Of a stretch of 64,000 nucleotides of DNA, positions 35,001 to 51,482 are shown in pieces; positions within the stretch are counted from its first letter, which is position 1, and every line of letters starts with the position of its first letter. The notes below the pieces were generated by a model that saw nothing but the letters and a program-made list of their open reading frames with translations, ran no database searches and was not told where the DNA came from. Both the position numbers and the translations under genes were made by a program. The stretch comes from Carposina sasakii (taxonomy: Eukaryota > Arthropoda > Insecta > Lepidoptera > Carposinidae). The stretch is taken from the NCBI GenBank assembly GCA_014607495.2, contig CP053160.1:10788001-10852000 (forward strand), given 5' to 3'.

Positions 35001-38000
35001 TCTCTCCGACCGTATTTCGGCCAAGGCGGCCAATCTCTGCGGAGATTGGCCAGGTACGCAGAAGATATTATAGTGCACAAGTGTGCGCGCAAACACAGAT
35101 GCACTCTCTATTCCGTCACTCTCATAGTCCGATGGAACGGAAAGCCGACACGACCGGAGAGAGATCAGGCGCAGGACCAACGGTTTTACGTGCTTTCCGA
35201 GGCACGAAGCTAAGTGACAATTTTACAACATTAAAATCTGTACATGAAATAAATTCATTGGTACAGGCCCGTGACTGGGATCGAACTTACGCCTCCTGCT
35301 TGGAAGGCGCACGTCTTAGCCACTGGGCTATCACCGCTATAATACTACGTCACTCGCTCTAGGCCGCGTTAGGTTAGCCTGTTGGTATAAATGTCACCGT
35401 AAGAAAGAATAACAACGTTTTGTCTCACGGACCGGCAACGTTGCTTGCCGTTAGGCGCCATTCATTTATGACGTAAGTCCATTTTAGTTTAAATATGACG
35501 ACCCCTTTGTGAGAAAAAATAAGACATGCCCCTACCCCTCTATCATCGTCTTAGGTAGTGAATTAATGGCGCCTTATAACCTTCGCATCTATTTGGATGC
35601 GTACGTGTGGAAATCTGTGTAAGTGACTACATACATTTTCCACACACGCATGTGTTCCAAATCTCGATGAATGCATGTCCCTAGCAAAGCTCGGTCTTGT
35701 GTTTTCTTGTCTAAGTTCCCTACATTCCCCAAGGTTAATATGTAATGGCAATTTTTAGCCTAGTAGTTGACCGGCCTCCTGATTACGTAAAAGCAATAGC
35801 AAAGCCGAAGCCGCGCGATCGCGATTTGAGAGTGTGTGTGTGCTTGTGCGAGGTGCGAGGCGCGGGAGGACACCGAGCGCTCGTTGCGCGCGGCTTCGGC
35901 TCTGCTATTGCTTTTACGTAATCAGAGGGCTGGGCGTTGTCTATCTACTATCATCCAATTGTAATAACCTCTTCTTGATCGGCTTTAAGCTTCACCAGAA
36001 ATTACCCTGTCCGGTCAAAAACTGCGCTGTGTGTGTCTTATCTCAATCCAACACATTTTTAATTTTTCGGATATAGACGAGGAAAAATCTATACTACTCT
36101 CTTTTTTATACAACGCTTTTGAGCTTATATAAATATGGTTAATTATGTATGATTACGACATTCTGATCTGATCTGATCTGATCTAGATGATTCCTGCCTT
36201 GTTCCCATCCACTTGGGGTCGGCACAAAATGTACTTTTCTTCCATTCATCGCTATTATCCTTATTAACTAACCATCTACAATTTATTACAGAAAAGGCGT
36301 ATACTACCTAAGCATAGCAGCTGCGGCGTTCCTCGTACTGATCATAGTGTTGGCAATACTGCGCGTGGTGGTGTTTTGTTTGGTGTGGATGGTAACACTG
36401 TCGCGGCATCATTTGTGGCTACTACCTAATCTGACGGAGGATGTGGGCTTCTTGGCGTCTTTCTGGCCGCTTTATAAGGTAAACTTCATTTGCTTTTATC
36501 GCCTTTGTGTGTAATACTTGTAGTACAATATACATTTATATATATTTGTATATATTTATATATATACAATATATATATTTTCTATACTTGATTATATTCC
36601 TGTGTCCCCTAGCTGGGACAGAAGGCCTCCACAGATCTCTGCCATCCCATTATCTATACTTATACCTGTCTTATATACTTGCCCCTATCTCAATGGCCAC
36701 CTAATAGTTCCTTCGAATGATGGCGCTAGTTCCTATCTGAGTGACTTTGTATGTGTCACTGCATACAAAAAATGTTAAGTTTCGAAATCATGTACAGGAG
36801 TTATTCTACAATACCTCATCACCCACCACCAGTCCTGATTAATAATAAAAAAGGAAATATGAACTGCAAAGGAAACTATGCCCATACAGCCATTGTCTTT
36901 AGATTTTACTAAAGACAAATATGTATTTAAATCAATTTAAATCTGAATTGTTTCCGAATTGTGATAGATAATTACAAAAATAAAAACTGTTTATTTAATT
37001 TCAGTATGAGTACCGCGGCCCCGGGTCTGAAAGCGACAAAGGAAAGAGTAAGAAGAAGCGCAAGAAAGAGAAGCAGTCTGACGACGAGCAGGAAGAGAAG
37101 GGAGCGAAGCAGAAAGAGGGAGACAGCGTCGATACAGCGGCGAAGGAGTTGGATGAGTCCAAGTGAGTGCTCTTTCTTTTATTGCCTACGTTACCTACCA
37201 GATTCAGATCATTTATTGCATAAATATGGGTACAGAGTCAATCATTAGTGTTATTGTGGTATGGCATATTAATTTAATAGTTTTGAATTACCTGAATACG
37301 GATAACGACACCTTTCTGAGTGTAGCTGTAAATAAAATCAACTTGTTACTGCGGGCTTAGTGCGAGTTTTGACTTCGAACTCGATCGCGTAAACGTAAAC
37401 AGTTCAACCAATTACGTAGCGCCGTTGTTCTCACTTTTATGACATCACATTACAAACATACATACATATAAACACGCCTTTATCCCTTACGGGGTAGGCA
37501 GAGCACCAAGGGTCGATAGAACCACATGGTGCCACTTCTGACCAATTTTGAGGGTATAGTTGAGATGTACAAGTTAAGTTAGGCCCATAGAAAAAGTTGT
37601 GCTGCTCTGGAAGTGAAAACAAAAACGTATAATACTACAGCTGCTTCTCTTCCCGGGCATACTGTACAAGACATCACATTACAACGCCCTAATGTGATTG
37701 GTTAGCTGCTTTACGTTGACGAGGACGAGTTCGAGGTGAAAACTCACACTAACCCCTCTGATCATTAACATCTGTCCCTGCTACACTAAACGTGGCAGTG
37801 GGTTCTCCCTTATGATCATGCGGTTCTGGCTACCCCAGTTCAGGTACACAGCCGTGTCTATATGCGTCACGTTCGCTGCCGGCAGATTTTCTAAGGGAGA
37901 CGTCAGGTCAACGCCTAGTGCGAGGACGCAAATAAGCGTCAGCGGAACCTCTAGATAGCCTAAAAGACGCAAATACGTAGTCTCCGGCACTGTACTTTAT

Positions 38001-38377
38001 ACAGGGTGTATCAGAAAGGGTATGTTAAGCGAAAAGCTATGTAAATAGCCCATTATAGAGAACCTATTTCCAAAACATTCCTGATTTGTTTAGGAATTCT
38101 CCATACTATCTTGAAAAATAAACATGTGATTTCTAGTCTGAAATTTTGTGGGTAGGTTCCTTTTAGTGGGCTATTTACATAGCTTTTCGCTTAACATACC
38201 CCCTTTGTTACACCCTGTATAAATATGTATGTAATATAATAAATTATCTTTTACAGGGAGGACCGGCCCCTTCTAGAAAAGCACTCTGAGTCGGAGTCAG
38301 AGAATAGTCAACGCTCTTCCACAGACAGAGATTTCGAAATCGTCGAGCAAGCCGACGTCGAGCCGGACAAAGACTAG
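20027..38377 (+). CDS. Sec62: Translocation protein SEC62, eight exons, complete
   Basis: Membrane subunit of the SEC61/SEC62/SEC63 post-translational translocon; also an ER-phagy receptor in vertebrates. Exons: 20027-20062, 27698-27824, 33249-33382, 34253-34357, 34734-34960, 36292-36478, 37005-37162 and 38257-38377; all have GT-AG borders and consistent phases, summing to 364 codons plus TAG. The protein starts MADKRKAKKRKE, then EEYAVAKWLKANVPTKKT and HHVEYFTGSKAVDALLESKF (the N-terminal Sec62 block), a lysine-rich linker (about residues 105-160), QVFLDSWDAYVWIYDP, two membrane segments (about 183-203 and 215-246), RHHLWLLPNLTEDVGFLASF, a charged tail and a C-terminal DFEIVEQ. Length and order fit animal SEC62. 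Introns 1 and 2 (7.6 and 5.4 kb) are filled with repeats. A second possible first exon lies at 25092-25106. Confidence 0.97.
20063..21780. other. SEC62 intron 1, proximal part
   Basis: AT-rich intron sequence. I see no exon, RNA gene or bounded mobile element in it. Confidence 0.4.
21784..22139 (+). mobile_element. ~355-bp retroelement 3' end with (TTTTGAA)n tail, copy 2
   Basis: Second copy of the 8366-8720 unit, differing at only a few positions, with the same start and simple-repeat tail. It is followed at once (22140-22360) by a CGCCCGCGACTCCG-type repeat fragment, so the two repeats abut. Confidence 0.7.
22140..22360 (+). repeat. CGCCCGCGACTCCG dispersed repeat fragment
   Basis: Matches 7110-7305 and 60033-60235 block by block: GACGCCCGCGACTCCGTC, GGGATAACAAGCAGCCTATA, AAATCGGTTCAGCC, TTTCTGAGATTAGCGTGCAC. 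Confidence 0.65.
23285..23600 (-). repeat. Metulj-like SINE fragment
   Basis: On the minus strand it contains GTAAGAGTCGACTAAG, GCGACAGGCTAGCAAC and AGGAAGACAGCCGAG in the order seen in the plus-strand copy at 28170-28400. Assigned to the Metulj-type lepidopteran SINEs from memory of their GTAAxAGGCGACTAAGG signature; the family name is inference. Confidence 0.5.
24000..24250 (-). repeat. Dispersed repeat with (TATG)n tail
   Basis: On the minus strand the block ends GAAAGAGGCGTGATTTTTATGTATGTATG. A plus-strand relative is at 24770-24840 (GGGAAAGAGGCGTGGTTTTATG). The tetranucleotide tail suggests a SINE or LINE 3' end. Confidence 0.5.
25092..25106 (+). other. Possible alternative first coding exon of SEC62
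   Basis: ATGGCACGAGATTTT followed directly by the strong donor GTAAGT. It would read MARDF and end in phase 0, the same phase as the regular exon 1, so it could splice to 27698. The preceding ~120 bp is a plausible 5' UTR without SINE signatures. Not required by the gene model and unsupported by transcripts here. Confidence 0.3.
26085..26230 (+). repeat. Metulj-like SINE fragment
   Basis: CCATGTCGTAAGAGTCGACTATGGAACTCGG, CGATCAGCTAGCAACTTxxCATTGACC and CTCCGCTATGGTGGG follow the same order as at 28170-28400. Confidence 0.55.
26940..27487. mobile_element. Non-autonomous hAT element with 8-bp target duplication
   Basis: A 548-bp element with ends CAGTGTTGCTACCT and AGGTGGCAACACTG, flanked by perfect GGTCTTGG (26932-26939 and 27488-27495). 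The CAGTGTTGCYACCT tip plus an 8-bp duplication is a classic hAT signature. The interior repeats GGGCTAGATTTAGC-like motifs near both ends in inverted form. No coding capacity. It sits in SEC62 intron 1, ~210 bp before exon 2. Confidence 0.92.
28170..28400 (+). mobile_element. Metulj-like SINE
   Basis: Contains TTCCGGGCATGTCTTAAGAG, CGATTAAGGAATTCG, AGAAGCTAGCAACTTGTCAC, TTAACGTGGCTGTGGG and ends with a (TATG)n run. The best-preserved copy of the family in this window. Confidence 0.6.
28830..28908. repeat. Perfect 35-bp-arm hairpin
   Basis: 28830-28864 and 28874-28908 are exact reverse complements (arm starts TGAGGGGTATAGAAGC) separated by a 9-nt loop. No terminal duplication or family relative seen in the window. 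Lies in SEC62 intron 2. Confidence 0.9.
29080..29335 (+). mobile_element. CCGCGTGG-type SINE with RTE-like tail
   Basis: Shares GGGTATCGTAAGAGGCGATT, GGGCAGCAGCGCCTCCC, GGTCACCGACCCGC and GCAGTGGACTGCAATAGGCT with 32633-32893; the 5' end is diverged. Confidence 0.65.
29817..30194. mobile_element. 378-bp TA-flanked MITE, copy 1
   Basis: Ends CAGGTGATTTTTCGTTGCC and GACCAAAAAACACCTG are imperfect inverted repeats next to TA on both sides. The whole length aligns, inverted, to 47933-48299. No open frame of note. Confidence 0.8.
30315..31180. other. SEC62 intron 2, repeat-poor part
   Basis: No exon or bounded element seen. 31045-31090 holds a short tandem duplication of GGTTGAATAGAATTGATG. Confidence 0.4.
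31188..31447. mobile_element. CAGGGTGTAAC palindromic MITE, copy 1
   Basis: 260 bp, flanked by TA. Outer arms CAGGGTGTAACAAAAAGGGT / ACCCATTTTGTTACACCCTG continue as near-perfect inverted repeats. TA duplication suggests mobilisation by a Tc1/mariner-type transposase (inference). Confidence 0.85.
31742..32241. mobile_element. 500-bp non-autonomous hAT-like element
   Basis: Perfect 14-bp terminal inverted repeats CAAGGGCGTCGCCA / TGGCGACGCCCTTG; flanks CGTGTATA and CATGTATA match at 7 of 8 positions. G-runs lie near both ends. An internal inverted repeat of ~34-bp arms (about 31785-31855, GACTTTACCTACTACAATTC) is a second foldback. Confidence 0.85.
32633..32893 (+). mobile_element. Full-length CCGCGTGG-type SINE with RTE-like tail
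   Basis: Runs from GCCGCGTGGTGCCGGCAGA through GGTATCGTACGAGGCGATTA and GGGCAGCAGCGCCTCCC to GTCCAGCAGTGGACTGCAAT and a (GATGAT)n end. The last ~40 bp resemble the 3' coding end of the RTE LINE fragment at 39825-40205 (inverted there). Other copies: 29080-29335, 33541-33690 (minus), 42738-42905, 43601-43790 and 44401-44620. Confidence 0.8.
33541..33690 (-). mobile_element. CCGCGTGG-type SINE, 5'-truncated, minus strand
   Basis: Reverse-complement copy of the 3' half of 32633-32893. It is interrupted just after ACTATGTT by the MITE at 33702. Confidence 0.7.
33702..33997. mobile_element. CATGGAGAAGG-TIR MITE, copy B
   Basis: 296 bp; ends CATGGAGAAGGTATAAAAGA and TTTCTTCTCCATG; flanked by perfect 8-bp ATAATATC (33694-33701 and 33998-34005). 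Same family as 2959-3211, inverted relative to it, with a larger interior. Lies in SEC62 intron 3. Confidence 0.88.
34989..35337 (-). mobile_element. tRNA-headed SINE (GCGGTGATAGCCC type)
   Basis: Minus strand begins GCGGTGATAGCCCAGTGGCT (A-box-like TAGCCCAGTGG) and ~50 nt later has AGTTCGATCCC (B box), so the head is tRNA-derived. The body includes CTTAGCTTCGTGCCTCGGAA and CGTTCCATCGGACTATGAGA. A related plus-strand fragment is at about 61500-61620. Lies in SEC62 intron 5. Confidence 0.8.
35774..35930. mobile_element. GATTACGTAAAAGCAATAG palindromic MITE, copy A
   Basis: 157 bp. Inverted arms of ~40 bp, from CTGATTACGTAAAAGCAATA through AGCCGAAGCCGCGCG, surround a GT-rich centre. Sister copy at 55158-55250. 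Confidence 0.85.
36150..36186 (+). repeat. (TCTGA)n microsatellite
   Basis: TCTGATCTGATCTGATCTGA, about five units, in SEC62 intron 5. Confidence 0.8.
37352..37757. mobile_element. ~65-bp-TIR MITE split by a SINE
   Basis: The left end (GGCTTAGTGCGAGTTTTGAC) and right end (GTGAAAACTCACACTAACCC) are imperfect inverted repeats extending ~65 bp inward. The centre is interrupted by the SINE at 37456-37669. Lies in SEC62 intron 7. Confidence 0.75.
37456..37669 (-). mobile_element. (ATGT)n-tailed SINE with 15-bp target duplication
   Basis: A 214-bp insert flanked by perfect GACATCACATTACAA (37441-37455 and 37670-37684). On the minus strand it starts near GTATGCCCGGGAAGAGAAGC, passes TGGTTCTATCGACCCTTGG and GGGATAAAGGCGTG and ends in a (TATG)n tail. 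Fragments occur at 4020-4140, 9620-9730 and 48315-48475. Confidence 0.88.
38002..38217. mobile_element. CAGGGTGTAAC MITE, copy 2
   Basis: 216 bp, TA-flanked, ends CAGGGTGTATCAGAAAGGGT / ACCCCCTTTGTTACACCCTG. Inserted 39 bp before the last SEC62 exon. Confidence 0.85.
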
Positions 38378-38515
38378 GTCTACACGTGTGTGCTACGTTG
38401 TGACGCATTTGGGAAGATACAAGGAGATTGTAGGTAAAAAAGTATGTTTCCAAATACTTTTTTGAAGCAATATTGGTCTACTATCTAAATTATCACTATC
38501 TAAAGGCACTATATA

Positions 38516-38721
38516 CAGGATGTAACAGAAATGGTATGTTAAGCCAAAAACTATGTAAATAGCCCACTATAGAGAACCTATTTCCAAAATTTTAGACTCC
38601 AAATGACAACTATCTCGAAAAATAAACATATGATTTCGAGTCTCAAACTTTGTGGATAGCTTCCTTTTAGTGGGCTATTTACATAGCTTTTCGCTTAACA
38701 TACCCATTTTGTTACAACCTG
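38516..38721. mobile_element. CAGGGTGTAAC MITE, copy 3
   Basis: 206 bp, TA-flanked, ends CAGGATGTAACAGAAATGGT / ACCCATTTTGTTACAACCTG. 138 bp after the SEC62 stop, so probably within its 3' UTR or just beyond. Confidence 0.8.
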
Positions 38722-39212
38722 TATATTATATAGCCCAATGTCTCTGGGCCAGTTTCCAGATATGTAATACCCGTTTCTATAAGAAGTTAGCTAGCTAGTT
38801 TAGCAAGTTACTTGAGTAAAAGTAATTACTTATATTTAAGTAACTAGACGCAGCATTGGGCTAGCTATCTCTGTCTAAAGGCACCAAGTATACATAACCA
38901 ATTTTGGCCTCTGGGCCAGCTACTGCTGTCTAACAGCCGTTTCTAGCAGAATAAGTGATTTTCATTCTACAGCTGAGAAATTTTGTAACAACTGTCGTTT
39001 CCAAAAGTCAACAACGCAAGAAGAATTCTAGTGTCATAAGTAAGAAAATACTTAGCAAAAAGTTATTACTATGCTACTCTCTATAAATACGGGTGTTAGT
39101 AGATGAATCAATGTCGCGATAGCTATATTGCTTCAAGTAAGTATTTGTATTATGTACTCCAGTTACACCTACAATCTCCTTGGGCAGATATGACAGGGTT
39201 CTGATTTTACTG

Positions 39213-39548
39213 TAGGCCGTTGGTTCTCAAAGTTTGAAGTTTTACTACCCACCAAGGCCCACCTTACGACCTATGCCTATAAATTATTGTGTAGTGTATT
39301 GGTAAATGTTGATCTACATGTCATGAACTTGTAGCGGATATTGACGTAGTATACTTTACAGTTTAAATAGCCACTAGTTAGGATATTCCCCTATTTGACA
39401 TGCTAATTTTACTTGCTAGTGGGTAAAATATAATAGGGAAACATTTGAGTCACTTAATGACGAGGTCTGATAATATTGATAAAGGTGGTCTCGGTAAATG
39501 ATTAGTGTGTGCGTTCTCAAAGAGGGCTCTTTGAGAACCAATGGCCTA
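39213..39548. mobile_element. MITE with GGTTCTCAAAG inverted ends
   Basis: Ends TAGGCCGTTGGTTCTCAAAG and CTTTGAGAACCAATGGCCTA. The GGTTCTCAAA core is typical of hAT elements, but I see no clear 8-bp duplication. Confidence 0.7.
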
Positions 39549-39824
39549 GAATAAAAATGAGATTTACTTTAGTGTACAAATGGGGATTTATCTAGAGTAA
39601 ATTGCGTATAATAAAGTAAACGATTTACTTTATAGAGTAATATGGGTGGGAATTATTTTATGTGTTGGTGTTAGCACAAATTAATTGATCACGTAAATAC
39701 CAAAATTATATTTAGTTTTATTAGAAACACAATATTTAGAATAGATTGTAATGGTTTTTTAGAAAAGTAACTTTTTGCCCATTTATTTTTGACAGATTTT
39801 TGAGGAATAAAAAATTAGTCATCA

Positions 39825-40205
39825 TCATTTACAGCCCTGAGAAGTCCACTGTTGGACATAGGCCTCCCCCAACAACCTCCACTCCGACCGGTCGGAAGCA
39901 GCCTGCATTCAACCGACGCCCGCAACCTTGGCCAGGTCATCCGTCCACCTCGCGGGTGGCCTTCCCACGCTGCGCTTGCCGATACGTGGTATCCACTCTA
40001 GAACTTTCCGACTCCATCGGCCATCAGTTCTTCGAGCTATGTGCCCTGCCCATTGCCACTTCAGCTTGCTGGACCGTTCAGCTATGTCGGTGATCGTTGT
40101 ACGTCTGCGGATCTCCTCATTTCTGATTCGATCACGCAGAGAGATCCCAAGCATAGCTCTCTCCATCGCTCGCTGTGCGATCCTGAGCTTTTTTATGAGG
40201 CACAT
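39825..40205 (-). mobile_element. RTE-type LINE, 3' end of ORF (fragment)
   Basis: The minus-strand frame encodes LRIAQRAMERAMLGISLRDR, KWQWAGHIARRTDGRW and VGRPPARWTDDLAKVAG, the C-terminal part of RTE-clade endonuclease-reverse transcriptases. It then loses its frame toward a GEAYVQQ-like end and (ATG)n tail at about 39825. No reverse-transcriptase core is present, so it is strongly 5'-truncated. Confidence 0.85.
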
Positions 40206-40209
40206 AGTT

Positions 40210-41990
40210 AGAAACCACGTCTCTAATTAGTACCTAATCCTATATTATGTATTTACAAACAAATCTCATTCTCTCTATTTCTTGCTATTCTTTTGCATCT
40301 GAGTTAGCTGTGAATTCTTAAAATGTTTCCTTTAGGCCTATATCTGTCGTTCCCTTTCATTCTCTGCAAGAAGGACAAGGATAAGGTATATTTGCATTCA
40401 AATAGACGTCAATATACTGCTTATTTTGTACTTGAGAGGTGATATTAAAATAAGGATGTACATACATTGGTACCTTCCCAAAGCGTTACTAAATCTGTCA
40501 CTGTAGGTCGAGCCATACGAATTGTTTGTTCCAAATAACGGGTGGATTCTTTTGCCTATTCTCATATAAGAAAACTGCAATATACGTATTTTTAACCCAA
40601 TCGAATCGAAGCGATGAATGTTACCAACCAATAGCGTAGATTTCCGCGTCGTCTTCCGATCGTTTGATTGGTGGATCCGTCTTCCCATTGGTGGAAAATT
40701 TGACATTCTATCTGACATTTCCAAATGTTTGTATTATATTGCCGCCCGCCCTAACTTAGCTGTTAGTGAACTTTTAGACAAATTTATTGTATTTCCTTTT
40801 CTTTTGCATTATGCAAAATTGTTTGACACTGTTTTTTATTTTATTGTGTCGATTATTATCAATGCTTTTCACATACAACATTAGTAGGTGATTTTGTGAG
40901 AGATGCTTTTATCTACGGATAAATTCTTGTGCAAATTCATGGCCACTTTAGTCTGCCAACCTATGTTATTCTCACGTGGTGAGAGATGATACTACTATAT
41001 ATTTATTGTTATGAAAAATATTGATAATAATCGGTTTTAACGTGTAATTATTTGGTGCTGTCTAGTACAGATGTGTTTTACGTATAGTTACGTATTAATA
41101 TGCATTTCGTGTTCCATACGAACTATGAAGGACGTATAAAATGATTGGCTTATGTAGTCATTTCTTTCTGTCCTCCCCTTCATGCTACGAGCAGACATAT
41201 CTGTGTTTTTTTGTATATATAATAATAATATTGTACTGTCCGCTGAAGATCTAATTGGTGTTAAAAATAAAATTGTATTTACATTAATTATGACGGTCAT
41301 TAAATAAAATAATTAAGCTTTTTATATTAGTTTTATTTGTTTTTAGATACATATAATGGAGGATCCTAAACCTCCATAGAGTGGCGGGAAAAGAATCGCG
41401 GGTTCTGTTAGGCCAGAGTGCGCTGGTGATATTAGTGGACTGTATTTTGCGAGTTGCTACTATTGTTTCTACCGAACAATAACGTACGACACACTTGCAA
41501 TTCCCTACAGCAATAGCAATTCTAAAAATTTTTCGTTTGCAAGGTACGATAGTTCCTTGCAATACTCTTTACTGCTGCATACCAATCTGTTCATTGTATC
41601 AATAATTTTAAAAAAAGTTACATAAAATGAGCCTTTGTCTTGAGAAACCCGAAACAACAGGAGAGGGTGTAAAAATCATTGTTAAGAATATTCTTATGTT
41701 TGACATCTGTGCTAGTCAGCCAATATTGTTATTGTTTTACATTTTGTCAATAGTAAAAAAGTCTATTGTAATGTTTTTCTGACTTTCTATTGAAGGGTGG
41801 TTTACTAACGCGCTGCAAACTAAACGAAACCTTAAGGTATGTCAGCGGCACCTTGGTTGATAGTACATATATATGTAAATACTTTAACTTCCAGATCACC
41901 AGTTTTTTATCTTTGCGTGTAAACTCCACGTGACTGAAATAATATAAAGCACCTTATATTGCAAGAAGCCATATATTTTCCATATCATGA
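40210..41990. other. Intergenic stretch between SEC62 and the dioxygenase
   Basis: No gene or bounded mobile element recognised. Candidate AATAAA signals for SEC62 exist from 39550 on, but I cannot choose among them. Open frames here have no domain similarity I can recognise. Confidence 0.4.
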
Positions 41991-41992
41991 TT

Positions 41993-41998
41993 TTTATT
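41993..41998 (-). promoter_or_regulatory. Poly(A) signal of the HPD gene
   Basis: AATAAA on the minus strand 63 nt beyond the TAA at 42062-42064. Confidence 0.65.
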
Positions 41999-42061
41999 CC
42001 GTATTGAACTTTCATCATCATAAACTTAAATTACGTTTCTGGGCTGCAATTCTTCAAATCA

Positions 42062-48832
<6,771 letters not shown>

Positions 48833-49039
48833 TTTATCGTATTAAGAAACTTTCACAGTTTAAAAAATATTAACAAATAAAACAATTCAGTTCACTTCAG
48901 AAAATTGGCCAATGTGTTCAATGCACTGTATTTAACATACAACTGAATTAGAAAACTTGGTATTAAACAGTTTTATAATCCGCTTATACTTCTGGAATTT
49001 GAATAAATAAGATTTGTTTTAAATAATAACAAACAAGTT

Positions 49040-49295
49040 CGAAGATAAGGGCGAGTTCACACTCCGCAAGACCGTCGATGTCCTCCATAGGACCGGGGCA
49101 GGGTAAGAATGGATCCGCCTACAAAGATCACATAGCTGATTATAAGCTGAAGTTGGGCAGGGCACATATCGAAGAATTGGCCGATGGGTGTCTAGAGTTA
49201 CCACTGTATCGGCAAGCGCGCGTGGGAAGGCCACCCGCAATTCGGAATTTGGCAACCCGGAGTAGGTTGTTGGGGAGGCCTATGTTATTTATTTA
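49040..49295 (+). mobile_element. RTE-type LINE 3' fragment (degenerate)
   Basis: The plus-strand translation retains LKLGRAHIEELADG, VGRPPA and GRPM near GTTGTTGGGGAGGCCTATGT, matching the KWQWAGHIARRTDG / VGRPPARW / GEAYV order of the better copy at 39825-40205. Confidence 0.6.
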
Positions 49296-49299
49296 TTAT

Positions 49300-50700
49300 T
49301 CTTTAAATATTCTAGAACTTAATATTAGGTACATTTACGCCAGATCGAGTAGCATCTAATTCAGAATACGTTCTGTGTGGACAAAACGTTACACTTACTG
49401 CGTTAATGGAGTGATATGGTACCTCTGTATCGCGTAAACAAATGTGCCAGGCAAGGTGGAATACAAGTGGTCGCGCCTCCACACAGTGGTTCTAGTAATA
49501 ATATAGTTGTATTCTTGGAATAGAATAGTGTTGAAGATGGCTACTTTATAAATTAAGGACATGTTTTTTAGCTATTTTTAATTACTTAGTCGGAGAAAAA
49601 AGCTCTGTTTGATAGAGCTCGATAGACGATAGCTCGGGTTGACGAAAGGATATTAAAGTCGCCAGATTTATTAGTCGGCACCTATTGCATTTAAAAGAAT
49701 GAATAAAATATTTATTCGACAGAAATGATATTTGCTAGATTTGCGGAATTTTCACGAAATAATTTGCCTAATATTTGAATATATGCAGCACGTACACAGA
49801 CCACATAAATCATTCTGTGATCTGCGAGCACAGGCACGTAATAACTCTCTAATATATAACACCGGCGATCCTAGGTCGTACCCATCCCATCGTTTACTTT
49901 ACGTTCTTATGTTAAGTTTATTTAAGGAAAAAATACTCTAATAATTTTAGTACCTCCAATATTTTTTACGAGTAATAGCGGTAGGTACTTAAAGGTAGGA
50001 CCCACCTTCCATTCTATCCCAAACATGATCATTACTGCTAGGTAAATAGTTATGTTGAATTAATAACTATGTCCAATAAAACCACATCTTTAACCACTGT
50101 GCTTTGCGACGTATCGACATTAATAGATATGGAAATAAGGTGAATTAATTAAAACTGGAAATGGCCGGGCAAGTGAACAGAGGCGGGGTGGAAACATATT
50201 GACCTTCCGTATAACTGTGTTTGGATTTGAGTATACCATTTTTATTTCCACCTAGGTTATATACTTAATAGTGCAAGGAGGTTGTTCTTAAATAACTCAT
50301 AGAACAGTAATAATTAATAATGATTCGGGATTGTTTTCATTATGAAAGTGAGATGCCACTATAAGCAGTGTAGATGTTATCTCATTTCATTGATCATAGG
50401 ACAATCATAACACAATTTCTAATTTCATCTACATTTTTAAAATATTAAAGGTTATACTACAATTAACAGTTGCATGAATATGTTAAAAAAGGCTCTCGGT
50501 CTTGTTTACGCAACCCCCAAGAAACTGAACTGCTATATATCTATTTAGATATTTTTCAATAGATTTATCAAAAACATGTCAACAAAAACATTCAAAAAAT
50601 AGAAAAATAAATAGCGACCAATGTAACCATAGCTAAACCATAGAGAAATAAGATGGCTAAACTAAGATAGACATATAATATAATATAATAATATGTAATT
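49300..50700. other. Intergenic stretch between the two dioxygenase genes
   Basis: No gene recognised and no bounded element found. The promoter of the 42062-48832 gene should lie near 48850-49000, but no motif stands out. Confidence 0.4.
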
Positions 50701-50704
50701 TAGA

Positions 50705-50847
50705 AAAGAGATGGTGAAATTCGTCATCCGAGTAATTGACCCGGTAGCTCAGTGGTTAGAGCAACTAGCACGGTATGCAGTGGTCGTGGGTTCGATTCCC
50801 ACTCGGGTGAAGAATTTTTTCCATTTCTTTATTAATAATTTTATAAG
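50705..50847 (+). mobile_element. tRNA-headed SINE, copy 2
   Basis: Has GTCATCCGAGTAATTGACCC, a perfect D-arm GCTCAGTGGTTAGAGC, B box GGTTCGATTCC and the tail GAAGAATTTTTTCCATTTC. The anticodon arm does not fold properly and the tail is shared by all copies, so it is a SINE, not a tRNA gene. Confidence 0.88.
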
Positions 50848-51482
50848 ATAGACATTTCGGCAATATCACAGTTCCTCAATAAATTCCAATCATAGCACTA
50901 TATCTTCAACATAGCGCCTATCTTATAGTTTGGTTATAGTGAAGTCTCTAAACGTGTATATATCGGCATAGAAGCTCTACCCCCTGTCAGTCGTCGTCCG
51001 GCGGTAACTGCGACTGGTTATGTCGGTTGTTGCTCAATGTTGCGCAATGTCATGTCATTCTGGAATATTCCATGGGGCTTTAGAGGCTTTGATATCCGTT
51101 TTGGTCGTTGGCTTCGATTTTGTTACAATTTTCCATCTAGGGTTCGCCCACCACCGGGCCCTACACCCTCCGTTGACCCTCGGATCTACTGACTTATGGT
51201 CACGAACACAAGACACTACAGTTCCAACGAGAAGACAGATCCAAGCACCTAGCATGCAACTATAAATAGCTGCTAATCCGAAAACCAATTAAAATTGTTT
51301 ATCGACATATGTATGGCATCATCAGGATTAGTTTTCAGGTTAGTTCTAACTACCGAACCAACAACTAGTTAGTGGGCGAACCCTTAATGGAAATATGAAC
51401 TTCCGAATAGTGACGCCTGATACAATTAAACATTTGTTAGAAGTGTAACAAAAGGGGTATGTTTAGCGAAATGCTATTTATC

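Noticed and set aside
35830..35900. GC-rich GT-repeat block as a CpG promoter
   Set aside because: It is the centre of the palindromic MITE 35774-35930.
36507..36704. Plus-strand frame of 65 aa after SEC62 exon 6
   Set aside because: It encodes mostly Tyr/Ile from a TATA microsatellite inside intron 6.
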